Of a stretch of 64,000 nt of DNA, positions 37,533 to 46,689 are shown piece after piece. The DNA is from Pseudomonas sp. B21-015 (GTDB lineage: Bacteria > Pseudomonadota > Gammaproteobacteria > Pseudomonadales > Pseudomonadaceae): NCBI RefSeq assembly GCF_024749285.1, contig NZ_CP087196.1, positions 2,542,001 through 2,606,000 of the forward strand, in the 5' to 3' direction. Both the position numbers and the translations under genes were made by a program. The stretch's first letter is position 1. Each line of letters starts with the position of its first letter. The notes below the pieces were generated by a model. The model was not told the origin of the DNA and searched no databases. It saw only the letters and a program-made list of their open reading frames with translations.

Positions 37533-37784
37533 ATGGTTCCACTTGCGCAGCTTTGCCAAATTGTTGAGTCCGGTTTCAAGCCGCTGTCCTGCGAATGCAC
37601 TGTGAACGGCAATGAAACGTTGCGGATCAAGGTCTTCGAGCGCACCACCGGGCGGATTGAACTGTTGATCACCGGCGTATCCCCCGACGAGCTGACCAGT
37701 GTTCGCGATATTTCCAACCTGATCGGCGAACTTCGCACTGAAATGCGCGCCGGTCGTCGAGCCTTCGCTGGTGTGATGGCCTAG
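37533..37784 (+). CDS. DUF1652 domain-containing protein
   Basis: 83 residues matching the Pseudomonas DUF1652 pattern: LCQIVESGFKPLSCECTVNG, LRIKVFERTTGRIELLITGV, ISNLIGELRTEMRAGR. Function unknown. ATG 37533 chosen; the in-frame extension to 37494 is short and lacks a site. Its stop overlaps the convergent catR stop region by a few bases. Confidence 0.85.
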   Translation: MVPLAQLCQIVESGFKPLSCECTVNGNETLRIKVFERTTGRIELLITGVSPDELTSVRDISNLIGELRTEMRAGRRAFAGVMA

Positions 37785-38677
37785 TTCACGAGCCTGTCAC
37801 CCGCAAGCAGTTCATCGATCATCTGCAAACAATGATTCAACCCCGGCGATACGTCGCCCACGCGCCTGCTGAGAATGATCGGCGAGGTCGCGTTGTCTTC
37901 CAGCACCGGGGTGAAGCCAATGTCGTCGCGGTGCAGCAACTGCACCGAGGCCGGCACCAGTGTCACACCGATTCCCGCACCCACCAGACCGATCGCTGTT
38001 TGCAGCTCGTTGGTCCATTGCGCCACCTTGATGTGCACGCCATAGGATTCGAATAGCGCGATCACGTGGTCGGCGTAACTGGGACGCGGGTTGCCGGGGT
38101 AGAGCACGAAGGGTTCTTTTGCCAGTTCACGAAGGCTGATCGGCCCGGCCAGTAATGGATGGCCGGCGGGCAGGGCGGCGACCAGCCGATCTTCGGTCAG
38201 TACGGTCTGAAGAATGGCCGGATCGTCGATGCGGATTCGCCCGAAGCCGACATCGATGCGCCCGGCCTTGAGCGCTTGCACCTGTTGCAGCGTGGTCATT
38301 TCCGAGAGCCCCAACTCCAGCGCCAGAGGCTCGCCGCTGCGCAGTCGGCGAATCAGTTCCGGCAGCACGCCATACAGTGTCGATGGCGCAAAGCCGATGC
38401 CCAGCCAGGTCTTTTCACCCAGCCCGATCCGCCGCGTGTTGTCGCAAACCTTGCCCAATTGTTCAAGCAGAGCGGTGGAGTGTTCATGGAAAAAACGCCC
38501 GGCGTCGGTCAGCTTCAGCGGTCGGCCGCGTTCCAGCAGAAGCACCCCGAGTTCGTCTTCCAGCTGCTGGATCTGCCGGCTCAGTGGCGGTTGGGCGATG
38601 TGCAGCAGTTCGGCGGCGCGGGTGAAGTTGAGGGTTTGAGCCAACACCTGAAAATACCGCAGGTGACGCAGTTCCAT
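37781..38677 (-). CDS. catR: LysR family regulator of catechol degradation
   Basis: 298 residues. N-terminal winged helix (MELRHLRYFQVLAQTLNFTR, AAELLHIAQPPLSRQIQQLE) and C-terminal effector domain with FVLYPGNPRPSYADHVI, typical of CatR/BenM-type proteins that sense cis,cis-muconate. Divergent from catBCA, the classic catR arrangement. ATG 38677 is chosen because a GGAGGCC ribosome site precedes it; an in-frame start at 38731 would overlap the operator. Activates catBC by binding the palindrome at 38704. Confidence 0.9.
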   Translation of the reverse strand: MELRHLRYFQVLAQTLNFTRAAELLHIAQPPLSRQIQQLEDELGVLLLERGRPLKLTDAGRFFHEHSTALLEQLGKVCDNTRRIGLGEKTWLGIGFAPSTLYGVLPELIRRLRSGEPLALELGLSEMTTLQQVQALKAGRIDVGFGRIRIDDPAILQTVLTEDRLVAALPAGHPLLAGPISLRELAKEPFVLYPGNPRPSYADHVIALFESYGVHIKVAQWTNELQTAIGLVGAGIGVTLVPASVQLLHRDDIGFTPVLEDNATSPIILSRRVGDVSPGLNHCLQMIDELLAGDRLVN

Positions 38678-38703
38678 GGGGCCTCCGGATGTCGGTCTGT
38701 TGA

Positions 38704-38718
38704 ATACCTTTAAGGTAT
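38704..38718. promoter_or_regulatory. LysR-type (CatR) recognition site
   Basis: ATACCTTTAAGGTAT is a perfect dyad containing the T-N11-A LysR box, centred between the divergent catR and catB genes, 27 bases before the catR start and 87 before catB. The position and type fit the CatR recognition site. Confidence 0.75.
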
Positions 38719-38804
38719 CGAGCCAGACCAATTCTATATTGGCCGCCCGGAAAAAACCGTACGAGAATCCGTTTCAGAACTTCAAGAACCTGACGGGTAT
38801 CGAC

Positions 38805-39953
38805 ATGCGTGCAACTGCCATTGAATCGATCGAGACGATCATTGTCGATCTGCCGACCATCCGCCCGCACAAGCTGGCGATGCACACCATGCAGAACCAG
38901 ACCCTGGTGATCATCCGTGTGCGCTGTGCCGATGGCATTGAAGGGATCGGTGAATCGACCACCATCGGCGGCCTGGCCTATGGCAACGAAAGCCCGGACA
39001 GCATCAAGACCAACATCGACAAACACTTCGCGCCACTGCTGATTGGCCAGGACGGCGGTAATGTGAATGCCGCGATGTTGCGCCTGGAGCGCAGCATTCG
39101 TGGCAACACCTTCGCCAAATCGGGTATCGAAAGTGCTTTGCTCGACGCCCAAGGCAAGCGTCTTGGCCTGCCGGTCAGCGAACTGCTGGGCGGCCGGGTT
39201 CGCGATGCCTTGCCGGTGGCCTGGACCCTGGCCAGCGGCGACACCGCCAAGGACATCGCCGAAGCGGAAAAAATGCTCGACCTGCGTCGCCACCGGATCT
39301 TCAAACTGAAAATCGGTGCTGGCGAGGTCAACCTCGACCTGGCCCACGTCATTGCGATCAAAAAGGCCTTGGGCGACCGCGCCAGTGTGCGGGTCGATGT
39401 CAATCAGGCCTGGGATGAAGCGGTGGCCCTGCGGGCCTGCCGGATCCTCGGCACCAACGGCATCGACCTGATCGAACAACCTATCTCGCGCAATAACCGC
39501 GCCGGCATGGTGCGCCTGAATGCCGTGTGCCCGGCGCCGATCATGGCCGATGAGTCCATCGAATGCGTAGAGGACGCCTTCAACCTGGCACGGGAGGGCG
39601 CGGCTTCAGTATTCGCCCTGAAAATCGCCAAGAACGGCGGCCCGCGCGCCGTGCTGCGAACCGCCGCCATTGCCGAGGCGGCCGGTATCGGTCTGTACGG
39701 CGGCACCATGCTCGAAGGCGGGATTGGCACGCTGGCCTCGGCCCATGCCTTCGTCACGCTCAACACACTGAGCTGGGATACCGAGCTGTTCGGCCCGCTG
39801 CTGCTGACCGAAGACGTCCTCAGCGAGCCATTGGTCTACCGCGACTTCCAACTGCATGTCCCGCAAACACCGGGGCTGGGCCTGAGCCTGGATGAAGAAC
39901 GCCTGGCGTTTTTCCGTAGGGACAAGACATCCACTGCCGTTCATCAAGCCTGA
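38805..39953 (+). CDS. catB: Muconate cycloisomerase
   Basis: 382 residues of the enolase superfamily (MLE subgroup), converting cis,cis-muconate to (+)-muconolactone. Catalytic Lys167/Lys169 lie in FKLKIG, metal ligands Asp198 (VDVNQAW), Glu224 (LIEQP) and Asp249 (MADES), and the second catalytic Lys273 in ALKIAKNGG; these positions coincide with the numbering used for P. putida MLE. ATG 38805 (MRATAIESIETIIV) is chosen from homology; the ribosome site is weak. The open frame upstream runs through the operator and is not coding. First gene of catBCA. Confidence 0.93.
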   Translation: MRATAIESIETIIVDLPTIRPHKLAMHTMQNQTLVIIRVRCADGIEGIGESTTIGGLAYGNESPDSIKTNIDKHFAPLLIGQDGGNVNAAMLRLERSIRGNTFAKSGIESALLDAQGKRLGLPVSELLGGRVRDALPVAWTLASGDTAKDIAEAEKMLDLRRHRIFKLKIGAGEVNLDLAHVIAIKKALGDRASVRVDVNQAWDEAVALRACRILGTNGIDLIEQPISRNNRAGMVRLNAVCPAPIMADESIECVEDAFNLAREGAASVFALKIAKNGGPRAVLRTAAIAEAAGIGLYGGTMLEGGIGTLASAHAFVTLNTLSWDTELFGPLLLTEDVLSEPLVYRDFQLHVPQTPGLGLSLDEERLAFFRRDKTSTAVHQA

Positions 39954-39963
39954 GGAGGGCATC

Positions 39964-40254
39964 ATGCTGTTTCACGTAAAAATGACTGTGAATTTACCGG
40001 TCGACATGAACCCGGAACGCGCCGCCAAGCTCAAGGCCGACGAAAAAGCCCTGGCCCAGCGTCTGCAAGAGCAAGGCAAGTGGCGTCATCTGTGGCGCAT
40101 CGCCGGGCTCTATGCCAATTACAGCGTGTTCGATGTCGACAGTGTTCAGGAACTGCACGACCTGCTGATGCAGTTGCCGCTGTACCCGTACATGGCCATC
40201 GAGGTCAACGCACTGTGCCGGCATCCTTCTTCCATTCGCGAGGATGACCGCTGA
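39964..40254 (+). CDS. catC: Muconolactone delta-isomerase
   Basis: 96 residues, the usual CatC length. MLFHVKMTVNLPVDMN at the N-terminus, RIAGLYANYSVFDV and LPLYPYMAIEVNAL are family hallmarks. Converts muconolactone to beta-ketoadipate enol-lactone. GAGGAGG ribosome site; 10 bases after catB. Confidence 0.95.
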   Translation: MLFHVKMTVNLPVDMNPERAAKLKADEKALAQRLQEQGKWRHLWRIAGLYANYSVFDVDSVQELHDLLMQLPLYPYMAIEVNALCRHPSSIREDDR

Positions 40255-40305
40255 ACCCAGTCTGTTCAGTTCGCTACGCTAATAATTACAAGATGAGGAT
40301 CCACC

Positions 40306-41235
40306 ATGAACGTCAAGATTTCCAACACCGCCAGTGTCCAGAAGTTTCTCGAAGAGGCCAGCGGCCTGCTCAACGACGCCGGCGATCCGCGGGTCAAAGC
40401 GCTGGTTTACCGCATCCTGCGGGACTCGGTGAACATCATCGAAGACCTGGCCGTGACCCCGGAAGAATTCTGGAAAGCCGTCAACTACCTCAACGTGCTG
40501 GGCGCGCGTCAGGAGGCGGGTCTGTTGGTGGCCGGGCTGGGTCTTGAGCATTACCTGGACCTGTTGATGGACGCCGAAGACGAGCAGGCCGGTAAATCCG
40601 GCGGCACCCCGCGGACCATCGAAGGGCCGCTGTACGTGGCCGGTGCGCCGCTGTCGAACGTCGAAGCGCGACTGGACGATGGCGTCGATCCGGGTGTGGT
40701 GCTGTTCATGCAAGGCCAGGTGCGCAACACCGCTGGCGAACCGCTGGCCGGGGCGGTGGTGGATGTCTGGCACGCCAATACCGGTGGCACCTATTCGTAT
40801 TTCGATACCACCCAGTCCGAGTTCAACCTGCGTCGGCGCATCGTCACCGATGCCGAGGGCCGTTACCGTTTTCGCAGCATCGTGCCGTCGGGCTATGGCT
40901 GCCCGCCGGACGGTCCGACCCAGCAACTGCTCGATCAACTGGGCCGTCATGGCCAGCGGCCGGCGCACATTCACTTCTTCATTTCGGCGCCGGATCATCG
41001 TCACCTGACCACCCAGATCAACCTCGACGGCGATCAGTACCTGCATGACGATTTCGCCTACGCCACCCGTGACGAACTGATCGCCAAAATCACCTTCAGC
41101 GATGATCCGCAGCGTGCGGCGGCCCATGGTGTGAGCGGTCGTTTTGCCGAAATCGATTTCGACTTCACGCTGCAGTCCTCCGCCCAGCCTGAGGAGCAGC
41201 AACGCCACGAACGGGTGCGTGCGCTCGAGGACTGA
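40306..41235 (+). CDS. catA: Catechol 1,2-dioxygenase
   Basis: 309 residues, intradiol ring-cleavage enzyme converting catechol to cis,cis-muconate. The Fe(III) ligands are visible: a Tyr in GTYSYFD (163 or 165), Tyr197 in PSGYGCP, and His221 and His223 in PAHIHFF. The N-terminal helical dimerisation domain is present. GAGG before ATG 40306. Third gene of catBCA, followed by a REPIN. Confidence 0.95.
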   Translation: MNVKISNTASVQKFLEEASGLLNDAGDPRVKALVYRILRDSVNIIEDLAVTPEEFWKAVNYLNVLGARQEAGLLVAGLGLEHYLDLLMDAEDEQAGKSGGTPRTIEGPLYVAGAPLSNVEARLDDGVDPGVVLFMQGQVRNTAGEPLAGAVVDVWHANTGGTYSYFDTTQSEFNLRRRIVTDAEGRYRFRSIVPSGYGCPPDGPTQQLLDQLGRHGQRPAHIHFFISAPDHRHLTTQINLDGDQYLHDDFAYATRDELIAKITFSDDPQRAAAHGVSGRFAEIDFDFTLQSSAQPEEQQRHERVRALED

Positions 41236-41257
41236 TACCCTCGACCAGCCAAACCTT

Positions 41258-41348
41258 TGTGGGAGCGAGCCTGCTCGCGAAAGCGGAGTGTCAGTCAACG
41301 TTGATGTTGAAGCTGATGACCCTTTCGCGAGCAGGCTCGCTCCCACAG
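41258..41348. repeat. REPIN (GGGAGCGAGCCTGCTCGCGA type)
   Basis: Inverted REP units of a third class (TGTGGGAGCGAGCCTGCTCG and its complement) between catA and benR. A second copy of this class lies at 45575-45665 and a degenerate one inside the element at 49821. Confidence 0.9.
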
Positions 41349-41427
41349 GTCGGTCAACTGACACATCGATGCGAGCACTGCTCTAGAATCGCCTGACGCA
41401 CCCTATAACAACAATGAGAGCGAACCG

Positions 41428-42387
41428 ATGATGCAAGCGCAATTGTTGAGTCATCGCAGCAGAGTCTTCGACCATGCCGACCCGTACGCGGTATCGGGTT
41501 ACGTCAATCAGCACGTCGGCAATCATTGCCTCCAGATGCCCAGGGCCGGTCGTCCACTGGCCAGCCTCGACCACCGCAAGTTCGCCAGCCTCGACCTGTG
41601 CCGCATCAGTTACGGCGCCAGCGTGCGGGTTACGTCCGGCGCGCTGGACAGCATCTATCACTTGCAAGTGCTGCTGCGCGGCAACTGCCTGTGGCGTGGC
41701 CATGGCCAGGAACATTACTTCGCCCCCGGCGAGTTGCTGCTGATCAACCCCGACGATCCGGTGGATCTGACCTATTCCAGTGATTGCGAAAAATTCATCC
41801 TGAAAGTTCCCACGCGGCTACTGGAGTCAGTGTGCGAAGAGCAGCGCTGGCGGTATCCGGGGCAGGGCGTGCGATTTCTGGAGAACCGTTATCAGCTCAA
41901 TGAACTGGAAGGTTTCGTCGGTCTGCTGGCGATGATTTGCCAGGAGGCAGAAGCCGCCGAGCCGATTCCCCGTGTGCAGGAGCACTATGCGCAAATCGTA
42001 GTCAGCAAGATGCTCGGCCTGATGAAGACCAACGTCATGCGCACCGACCCTGGCTCAGCCTCGGCGACGTTCGAGGCGCTGGTCGATTACATCGCCTGCA
42101 ACCTCAAGCAAGACATCGACAGCGAGGAACTGGCGCGCCAGGCGCGGATGAGCCTGCGTTCGCTGTATGGGTTGTTCGAACGTAACGCGGGGGACACGCC
42201 AAAAAACTACATCCGGCGGAAGAAGCTCGAACGCATCCACGCCAACCTGAGCGACCCGACCTGCAACGTGCGCAACGTCACGGAAGTGGCCATGGATTAC
42301 GGCTTTCTGCACCTGGGCCGGTTCTCCGACAGCTACCGCAAACAGTTCGGCGAATTACCCTCCGACACCCTCAAACGCCGCCACTGA
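41428..42387 (+). CDS. benR: AraC/XylS family activator of benzoate degradation
   Basis: 319 residues. N-terminal effector domain (about 1-200, AraC_binding_2 type) and C-terminal double helix-turn-helix (DSEELARQARMSLRSLYGLF; VTEVAMDYGFLHLGRFSDSY, then RKQFGELPSDTL). Strong resemblance to BenR/XylS, which bind benzoate and activate ben or meta-pathway promoters. Located directly upstream of benA, with matching binding sites at 42544-42579. ATG 41428 or 41431, with GAGAG upstream. Confidence 0.9.
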   Translation: MMQAQLLSHRSRVFDHADPYAVSGYVNQHVGNHCLQMPRAGRPLASLDHRKFASLDLCRISYGASVRVTSGALDSIYHLQVLLRGNCLWRGHGQEHYFAPGELLLINPDDPVDLTYSSDCEKFILKVPTRLLESVCEEQRWRYPGQGVRFLENRYQLNELEGFVGLLAMICQEAEAAEPIPRVQEHYAQIVVSKMLGLMKTNVMRTDPGSASATFEALVDYIACNLKQDIDSEELARQARMSLRSLYGLFERNAGDTPKNYIRRKKLERIHANLSDPTCNVRNVTEVAMDYGFLHLGRFSDSYRKQFGELPSDTLKRRH

Positions 42388-42411
42388 CCTCGCAAACGCC
42401 GCCCACCGTTT

Positions 42412-42523
42412 GATCGTTCCCACGCTCTGCGTGGGAATGCAGCCCGGGACGCTCCGCGTCCCTTCCAGAGCCGAACGCAGAGCGTCCGTTGAGGCATTCC
42501 CACGCGGGAGCGTGGGAACGATC
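42412..42523. repeat. Palindromic intergenic repeat (GATCGTTCCCACGC type)
   Basis: Second copy of the repeat family seen at 2112-2237: bounded by GATCGTTCCCACGC and GCGTGGGAACGATC, with inner CGCAGAGCG/CGCTCTGCG-like arms. Sits between benR and the benA promoter and could separate the two transcripts. Confidence 0.85.
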
Positions 42524-42543
42524 ATCAACCACCGACCGCTCGT

Positions 42544-42579
42544 TGCACAAAATGGATACAGGTCTGCACCCCGCGGATA
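42544..42579 (+). promoter_or_regulatory. Tandem XylS/BenR binding sites of the benA promoter
   Basis: TGCACAAAATGGATA (42544-42558) and TGCACCCCGCGGATA (42565-42579) both fit TGCA-N6-GGNTA, the half-site known for XylS and BenR. They are direct repeats 21 bp apart, two helical turns, as in the Pm promoter. They lie 64 bases upstream of benA. Confidence 0.82.
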
Positions 42580-42642
42580 GTCCGCCCCATCCCCACGTCC
42601 TAGCATGGCCCTGCCTGAATAAAAACAATGGAGGCGGCGGCC

Positions 42643-44007
42643 ATGTCCCTGCGACCCGAATACCTTCACTCCCTGCTTGAAGAAAACCCTGAACAGGGCA
42701 TCTACCGCTGCAAGCGCGAGATGTTCACTGACCCGCGGCTGTTCGACCTCGAGATGCAGCACATCTTCGAAGGCAACTGGCTGTACCTGGCCCATGAAAG
42801 CCAGATCCCCAACAACAACGATTTCTACACCACCACCATGGGGCGCCAGTCGATCTTCATCGCGCGCAACAAGGACGGTGTGTTGAACGCCTTTATCAAT
42901 GCGTGCAGCCACCGCGGGGCGATGCTCTGCCGGCACAAGACCGGCAACAGGAGTTCGTACACCTGCCCATTCCACGGCTGGACGTTCAACAACTCCGGCA
43001 AGCTGCTCAAGGTTAAAGACCCGGCGGCGGCCGGCTACCCGGCGAGCTTCAATTGCGATGGCTCCCACGACCTGACCAAAGTCGCGCGTTTCGAATCCTA
43101 TCGCGGCTTCCTGTTCGGCAGCCTCAAGGCCGATGTCGTGCCGCTGGTTGAGCACCTGGGTGAGTCGGCGAAGATTATCGACATGATCGTCGACCAGTCC
43201 GCCGATGGCCTGGAAGTGCTGCGCGGTTCCTCCAGTTACATCTACGAAGGCAACTGGAAACTCACCGCCGAAAACGGTGCCGACGGCTATCACGTCAGCT
43301 CGGTGCACTGGAACTACGCCGCCACCCAGAACCAGCGCAAGCAGCGTGAAGCCGGCGATTGCAATCCAACGATGAGCGCCGGCACCTGGGCCAAGCAGGG
43401 TGGGGGGTTCTATTCCTTCGACAAGGGCCACATGCTGCTCTGGACCCGTTGGTCCAACCCCGAGGACCGTCCGCTGTACGAGCGTCGCGACGAGTTGGCC
43501 CGGGACTTCGGCCAGGCCCGCGCCAACTGGATGATCGAGAACTCGCGCAACCTGTGCCTGTACCCGAACGTGTACCTGATGGACCAGTTCAGTTCGCAGA
43601 TTCGCATCGCCCGGCCGATCTCGGTCAACCGCACCGAAATCACCATTTACTGCATCGCCCCCAAAGGTGAAAGCGACCACGCCCGTTCGAGTCGCATTCG
43701 TCAGTACGAGGACTTTTTCAACGTCAGCGGCATGGCCACCCCGGACGATCTGGAAGAGTTTCGCTCCTGCCAGACGGGTTACCAGGGCAGCGTCACAGCC
43801 TGGAACGACATGTCCCGTGGCGCCGAGCATTGGGTCGAAGGCGCCGATGATGCGGCCAGAGAAATCGACCTGCACCCGCTGCTCAGCGGCGTGCGCACCG
43901 AAGACGAAGGCCTGTTCGTGCTGCAACACAAGTATTGGCAGCAAACGATGCTCAAGGCGTTGGCCGCCGAACAGTCCGAACTGATTGCAGTGGAGGCCGT
44001 GCAATGA
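42643..44007 (+). CDS. benA: Benzoate 1,2-dioxygenase, oxygenase alpha subunit
   Basis: 454 residues, Rieske non-heme iron oxygenase large subunit. Rieske ligands Cys88, His90, Cys108 and His111 (CSH and CPFH, with 17 residues between). Mononuclear iron ligands His217 and His222 lie in [12 protein letters not shown]. The sequence is closely like known BenA ([32 protein letters not shown]). With BenB and BenC it forms the cis-diol of benzoate. GGAGG before ATG 42643. AntA and XylX are related alternatives, but benD and benR nearby favour benA. Confidence 0.95.
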   Translation: MSLRPEYLHSLLEENPEQGIYRCKREMFTDPRLFDLEMQHIFEGNWLYLAHESQIPNNNDFYTTTMGRQSIFIARNKDGVLNAFINACSHRGAMLCRHKTGNRSSYTCPFHGWTFNNSGKLLKVKDPAAAGYPASFNCDGSHDLTKVARFESYRGFLFGSLKADVVPLVEHLGESAKIIDMIVDQSADGLEVLRGSSSYIYEGNWKLTAENGADGYHVSSVHWNYAATQNQRKQREAGDCNPTMSAGTWAKQGGGFYSFDKGHMLLWTRWSNPEDRPLYERRDELARDFGQARANWMIENSRNLCLYPNVYLMDQFSSQIRIARPISVNRTEITIYCIAPKGESDHARSSRIRQYEDFFNVSGMATPDDLEEFRSCQTGYQGSVTAWNDMSRGAEHWVEGADDAAREIDLHPLLSGVRTEDEGLFVLQHKYWQQTMLKALAAEQSELIAVEAVQ

Positions 44008-44492
44008 CCATTACCTATGACGCGGTGCGCGATTTTCTCTATCGCGAAGCGCGCTACCTCGACGATAAACAATGGGACGACTGGCTGGAGTTGTACGCGC
44101 CGGACGCCACCTTCTGGATGCCGTCCTGGGACGATAACGACGAGCTGACTGAAGACCCGCAGCGGGAAATCTCGCTGATCTGGTACGGCAACCGCACCGG
44201 CCTGGAAGACCGCGTTTTCCGCATCAAGACCGAGCGTTCCAGTGCCAGCGTGCCGGACACCCGCACCTCGCACAACCTCAGCAACATCGAGCTGCTCGAA
44301 CAGGCCGACGGCCTGTGCAAGGTGCGCTTCAACTGGCACACCCTGAGCTTTCGCTACAAGACCGTCGACAGCTATTTCGGCAGCAGTTTCTACACCCTGG
44401 ATGTGCGCGGTGAAAACCCGTTGATCAAGGCCAAGAAAGTGATCCTGAAGAACGACTACGTTCGCCAGGTCATCGATGTTTACCACCTCTGA
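44004..44492 (+). CDS. benB: Benzoate 1,2-dioxygenase, oxygenase beta subunit
   Basis: 162 residues, small oxygenase subunit of the alpha3beta3 enzyme (ring_hydroxyl_B family, NTF2-like fold). [20 protein letters not shown] and [16 protein letters not shown] are family signatures. ATG overlaps the benA stop by 4 bases. Confidence 0.95.
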   Translation: MTITYDAVRDFLYREARYLDDKQWDDWLELYAPDATFWMPSWDDNDELTEDPQREISLIWYGNRTGLEDRVFRIKTERSSASVPDTRTSHNLSNIELLEQADGLCKVRFNWHTLSFRYKTVDSYFGSSFYTLDVRGENPLIKAKKVILKNDYVRQVIDVYHL

Positions 44493-44502
44493 GGCGGCCG
44501 TC

Positions 44503-45516
44503 ATGACTCATTCCATTGCGTTCAATTTCGAAGACGGCGTCACCCGGTTCATCGACGCCAATGCTGGGGAAACCGTGGCCGATGCCGCGTACCGCCAGGG
44601 CATCAACATTCCGCTGGACTGCCGCGACGGCGCTTGCGGCACCTGCAAATGCTTCGCCGAGGCCGGCCGCTACGACTTGGGCGAGGACTACATCGAAGAC
44701 GCCCTCAGCGCCGACGAGGCGCAGCAGGGTTTTGTCCTGACCTGCCAGATGCGTGCGCAGAGCGATTGCGTGGTGCGGGTGCCGGTTTCATCGGATGTCT
44801 GCCGCACCCGTCAGGCCAGCTACGACGCGACCATCAGCGCCGTGCGCCAGTTGTCCGACAGCACCATCGCACTGTCGATCAAGGGCGAGGCCCTGAGCAA
44901 ACTGGCGTTTCTGCCGGGGCAGTATGTGAACCTCGGGATTCCCGGCAGCGAGCAGACCCGCGCGTACTCGTTCAGCTCGTTACAGCGTGAAGGCGAGGTC
45001 AGTTTTCTGATTCGCAACGTGCCCGGCGGCTTGATGAGCAGCTTCCTGACCAGCATGGCCAAGGCCGGCGACAGCATGAGCCTGGCCGGACCGTTGGGCA
45101 GTTTCTATCTGCGCGATATCCGCCGTCCGTTGTTGTTGCTGGCCGGTGGCACTGGCCTGGCGCCGTTTACCGCGATGCTGGAAAAAATCGCCGAGCAGGG
45201 CAGCGAGCATCCGCTGCATTTGATCTACGGCGTGACCAACGATTTCGACCTGGTGGAGATGGATCGACTGGAAGCTTTCGCCGCGCGGATCCCGAACTTC
45301 AGCTTCAGCGCCTGCGTGGCCAACCCCGACAGTCGGCACCCGCTCAAGGGCTACGTGACCCAACACATCGAGCCACGGCATTTGAACGATGGCGACGTCG
45401 ATGTCTATCTGTGCGGCCCGCCGCCGATGGTCGAGGCGGTCAGCCAGTTCATTCGCGAGCAAGGCATTGCGCCTGCGAACTTCTACTACGAGAAATTTGC
45501 CGCCAGCGCGGCTTGA
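44503..45516 (+). CDS. benC: Benzoate 1,2-dioxygenase electron transfer component
   Basis: 337 residues, one-protein reductase with three modules: N-terminal plant-type 2Fe-2S ferredoxin (Cys residues in CRDGACGTCKC and VLTCQM), FAD-binding domain (RAYSFSS near residue 150), and NAD-binding domain (LLLAGGTGLAPFTAML; CGPPPMVEAV). Passes electrons from NADH to BenAB. 10 bases after benB. Confidence 0.95.
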   Translation: MTHSIAFNFEDGVTRFIDANAGETVADAAYRQGINIPLDCRDGACGTCKCFAEAGRYDLGEDYIEDALSADEAQQGFVLTCQMRAQSDCVVRVPVSSDVCRTRQASYDATISAVRQLSDSTIALSIKGEALSKLAFLPGQYVNLGIPGSEQTRAYSFSSLQREGEVSFLIRNVPGGLMSSFLTSMAKAGDSMSLAGPLGSFYLRDIRRPLLLLAGGTGLAPFTAMLEKIAEQGSEHPLHLIYGVTNDFDLVEMDRLEAFAARIPNFSFSACVANPDSRHPLKGYVTQHIEPRHLNDGDVDVYLCGPPPMVEAVSQFIREQGIAPANFYYEKFAASAA

Positions 45517-45574
45517 TTCGTGCTGTTGTGGGAGCGAAGTCGTACACAAATACCGTGCTCGGCAAAGGTTCCAA

Positions 45575-45665
45575 TGTGGGAGCGAGCCTGCTCGCGAAGA
45601 GGCCGGAACATTCACCCAGGATGTCGCCAGTGAGACAGCTATCGCGAGCAGGCTCGCTCCCACAG
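45575..45665. repeat. REPIN (GGGAGCGAGCCTGCTCGCGA type)
   Basis: Inverted REP units between benC and benD, same class as 41258-41348. It interrupts the benABCD operon; whether benD is still cotranscribed is not shown by sequence. Confidence 0.9.
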
Positions 45666-45722
45666 GACAGTGTTTCGTCCGGTACGTCTTGACGGACCGG
45701 TATCCTTCGTCACGAGGTACAC

Positions 45723-46496
45723 ATGAACAGATTCCACAAAAAAGTCGCGCTGATTACCGGTGCCGCCCAAGGCATCGGCCGGCGCGTGGCAGAACGCATG
45801 GCCGCCGAAGGGGCGCGGTTGATTCTGGTCGATCGCTCCGATCTGGTGTTCGAACTCCAGAAGCAATTGGGGCAGAGCAGTCAGGTGCTCGCCTTGACCG
45901 CCGACCTTGAGCAATACAGCGAATGCAGCCGCGTGATGCGCACCGCTGTCGAACGTTTCGATCGCCTTGATGTGCTGGTCAACAACGTCGGCGGTACGAT
46001 CTGGACCAAGCCTTTCGAACACTATGAAGAGCAGCAAATCGAGGCCGAGGTTCGCCGTTCACTATTCCCGACACTGTGGTGTTGCCATGCCGCGCTGCCG
46101 TTCATGCTCGAACAAGGCAGCGGCGCCATCGTCAACGTTTCATCCATCGCGACCCGTAGCGTCAATCGCGTGCCCTACGGTGCGGCGAAGGGCGGGGTCA
46201 ATGCACTGACCGCGTGCCTGGCGTTCGAAACCGCCGGTCGTGGCGTGCGGGTCAACGCGACCGCCCCCGGTGGCACCGAAGCGCCGCCGCGGCTGATCCC
46301 GCGCAACACCGCGCAGCAAAGCGCTCAGGAAAAACTGTGGTACCAGCAGATCGTCGACCAGACCCTCGACAGCAGTTTGATGAAGCGTTATGGCACGCTG
46401 GATGAGCAGGCAGGCGCTATTCTGTTTCTGGCCAGCGACGAAGCCTCTTACATCACCGGCATGGTCATGCCGGTCGGTGGCGGCGATCTGGGCTGA
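45723..46496 (+). CDS. benD: 1,6-dihydroxycyclohexa-2,4-diene-1-carboxylate dehydrogenase
   Basis: 257 residues, short-chain dehydrogenase. NAD-binding TGAAQGIG (12-19), NNVGG near 87, catalytic Ser140/141, Tyr152 and Lys156 (VPYGAAKGG). Oxidises and decarboxylates the benzoate cis-diol to catechol, which then enters CatA. 206 bases after benC, with a REPIN between. Confidence 0.93.
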   Translation: MNRFHKKVALITGAAQGIGRRVAERMAAEGARLILVDRSDLVFELQKQLGQSSQVLALTADLEQYSECSRVMRTAVERFDRLDVLVNNVGGTIWTKPFEHYEEQQIEAEVRRSLFPTLWCCHAALPFMLEQGSGAIVNVSSIATRSVNRVPYGAAKGGVNALTACLAFETAGRGVRVNATAPGGTEAPPRLIPRNTAQQSAQEKLWYQQIVDQTLDSSLMKRYGTLDEQAGAILFLASDEASYITGMVMPVGGGDLG

Positions 46497-46539
46497 CAGG
46501 TTTGCAATACACCCTCCCGCGCCGCAAAACCGGCAATGG

Positions 46540-46689
46540 ATGGCGGTGCGACTGAACGCCAGGGAGATTCTGACCCTGAACGCCAGCCATGCGTCGCTGG
46601 CCTCGATGCCGGCCGAGATTGCCGGGTTTATCGACAAGGCCGTGATGGCATTGGCCAAAGCCCAGGGGGCGATCTACAAGCGACGCTGA
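46540..46689 (+). pseudogene. Alpha/beta hydrolase C-terminal remnant
   Basis: A 49-codon open segment reading REILTLNASHASLASMPAEI, then AGFIDKAV, resembles the end of an alpha/beta hydrolase, where the catalytic His sits in the SHASLAS motif. No upstream part with the nucleophile elbow exists; benD ends 43 bases before. Probably a leftover of a lost gene. Overlaps the convergent NUDIX gene by 16 bases. Confidence 0.4.
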
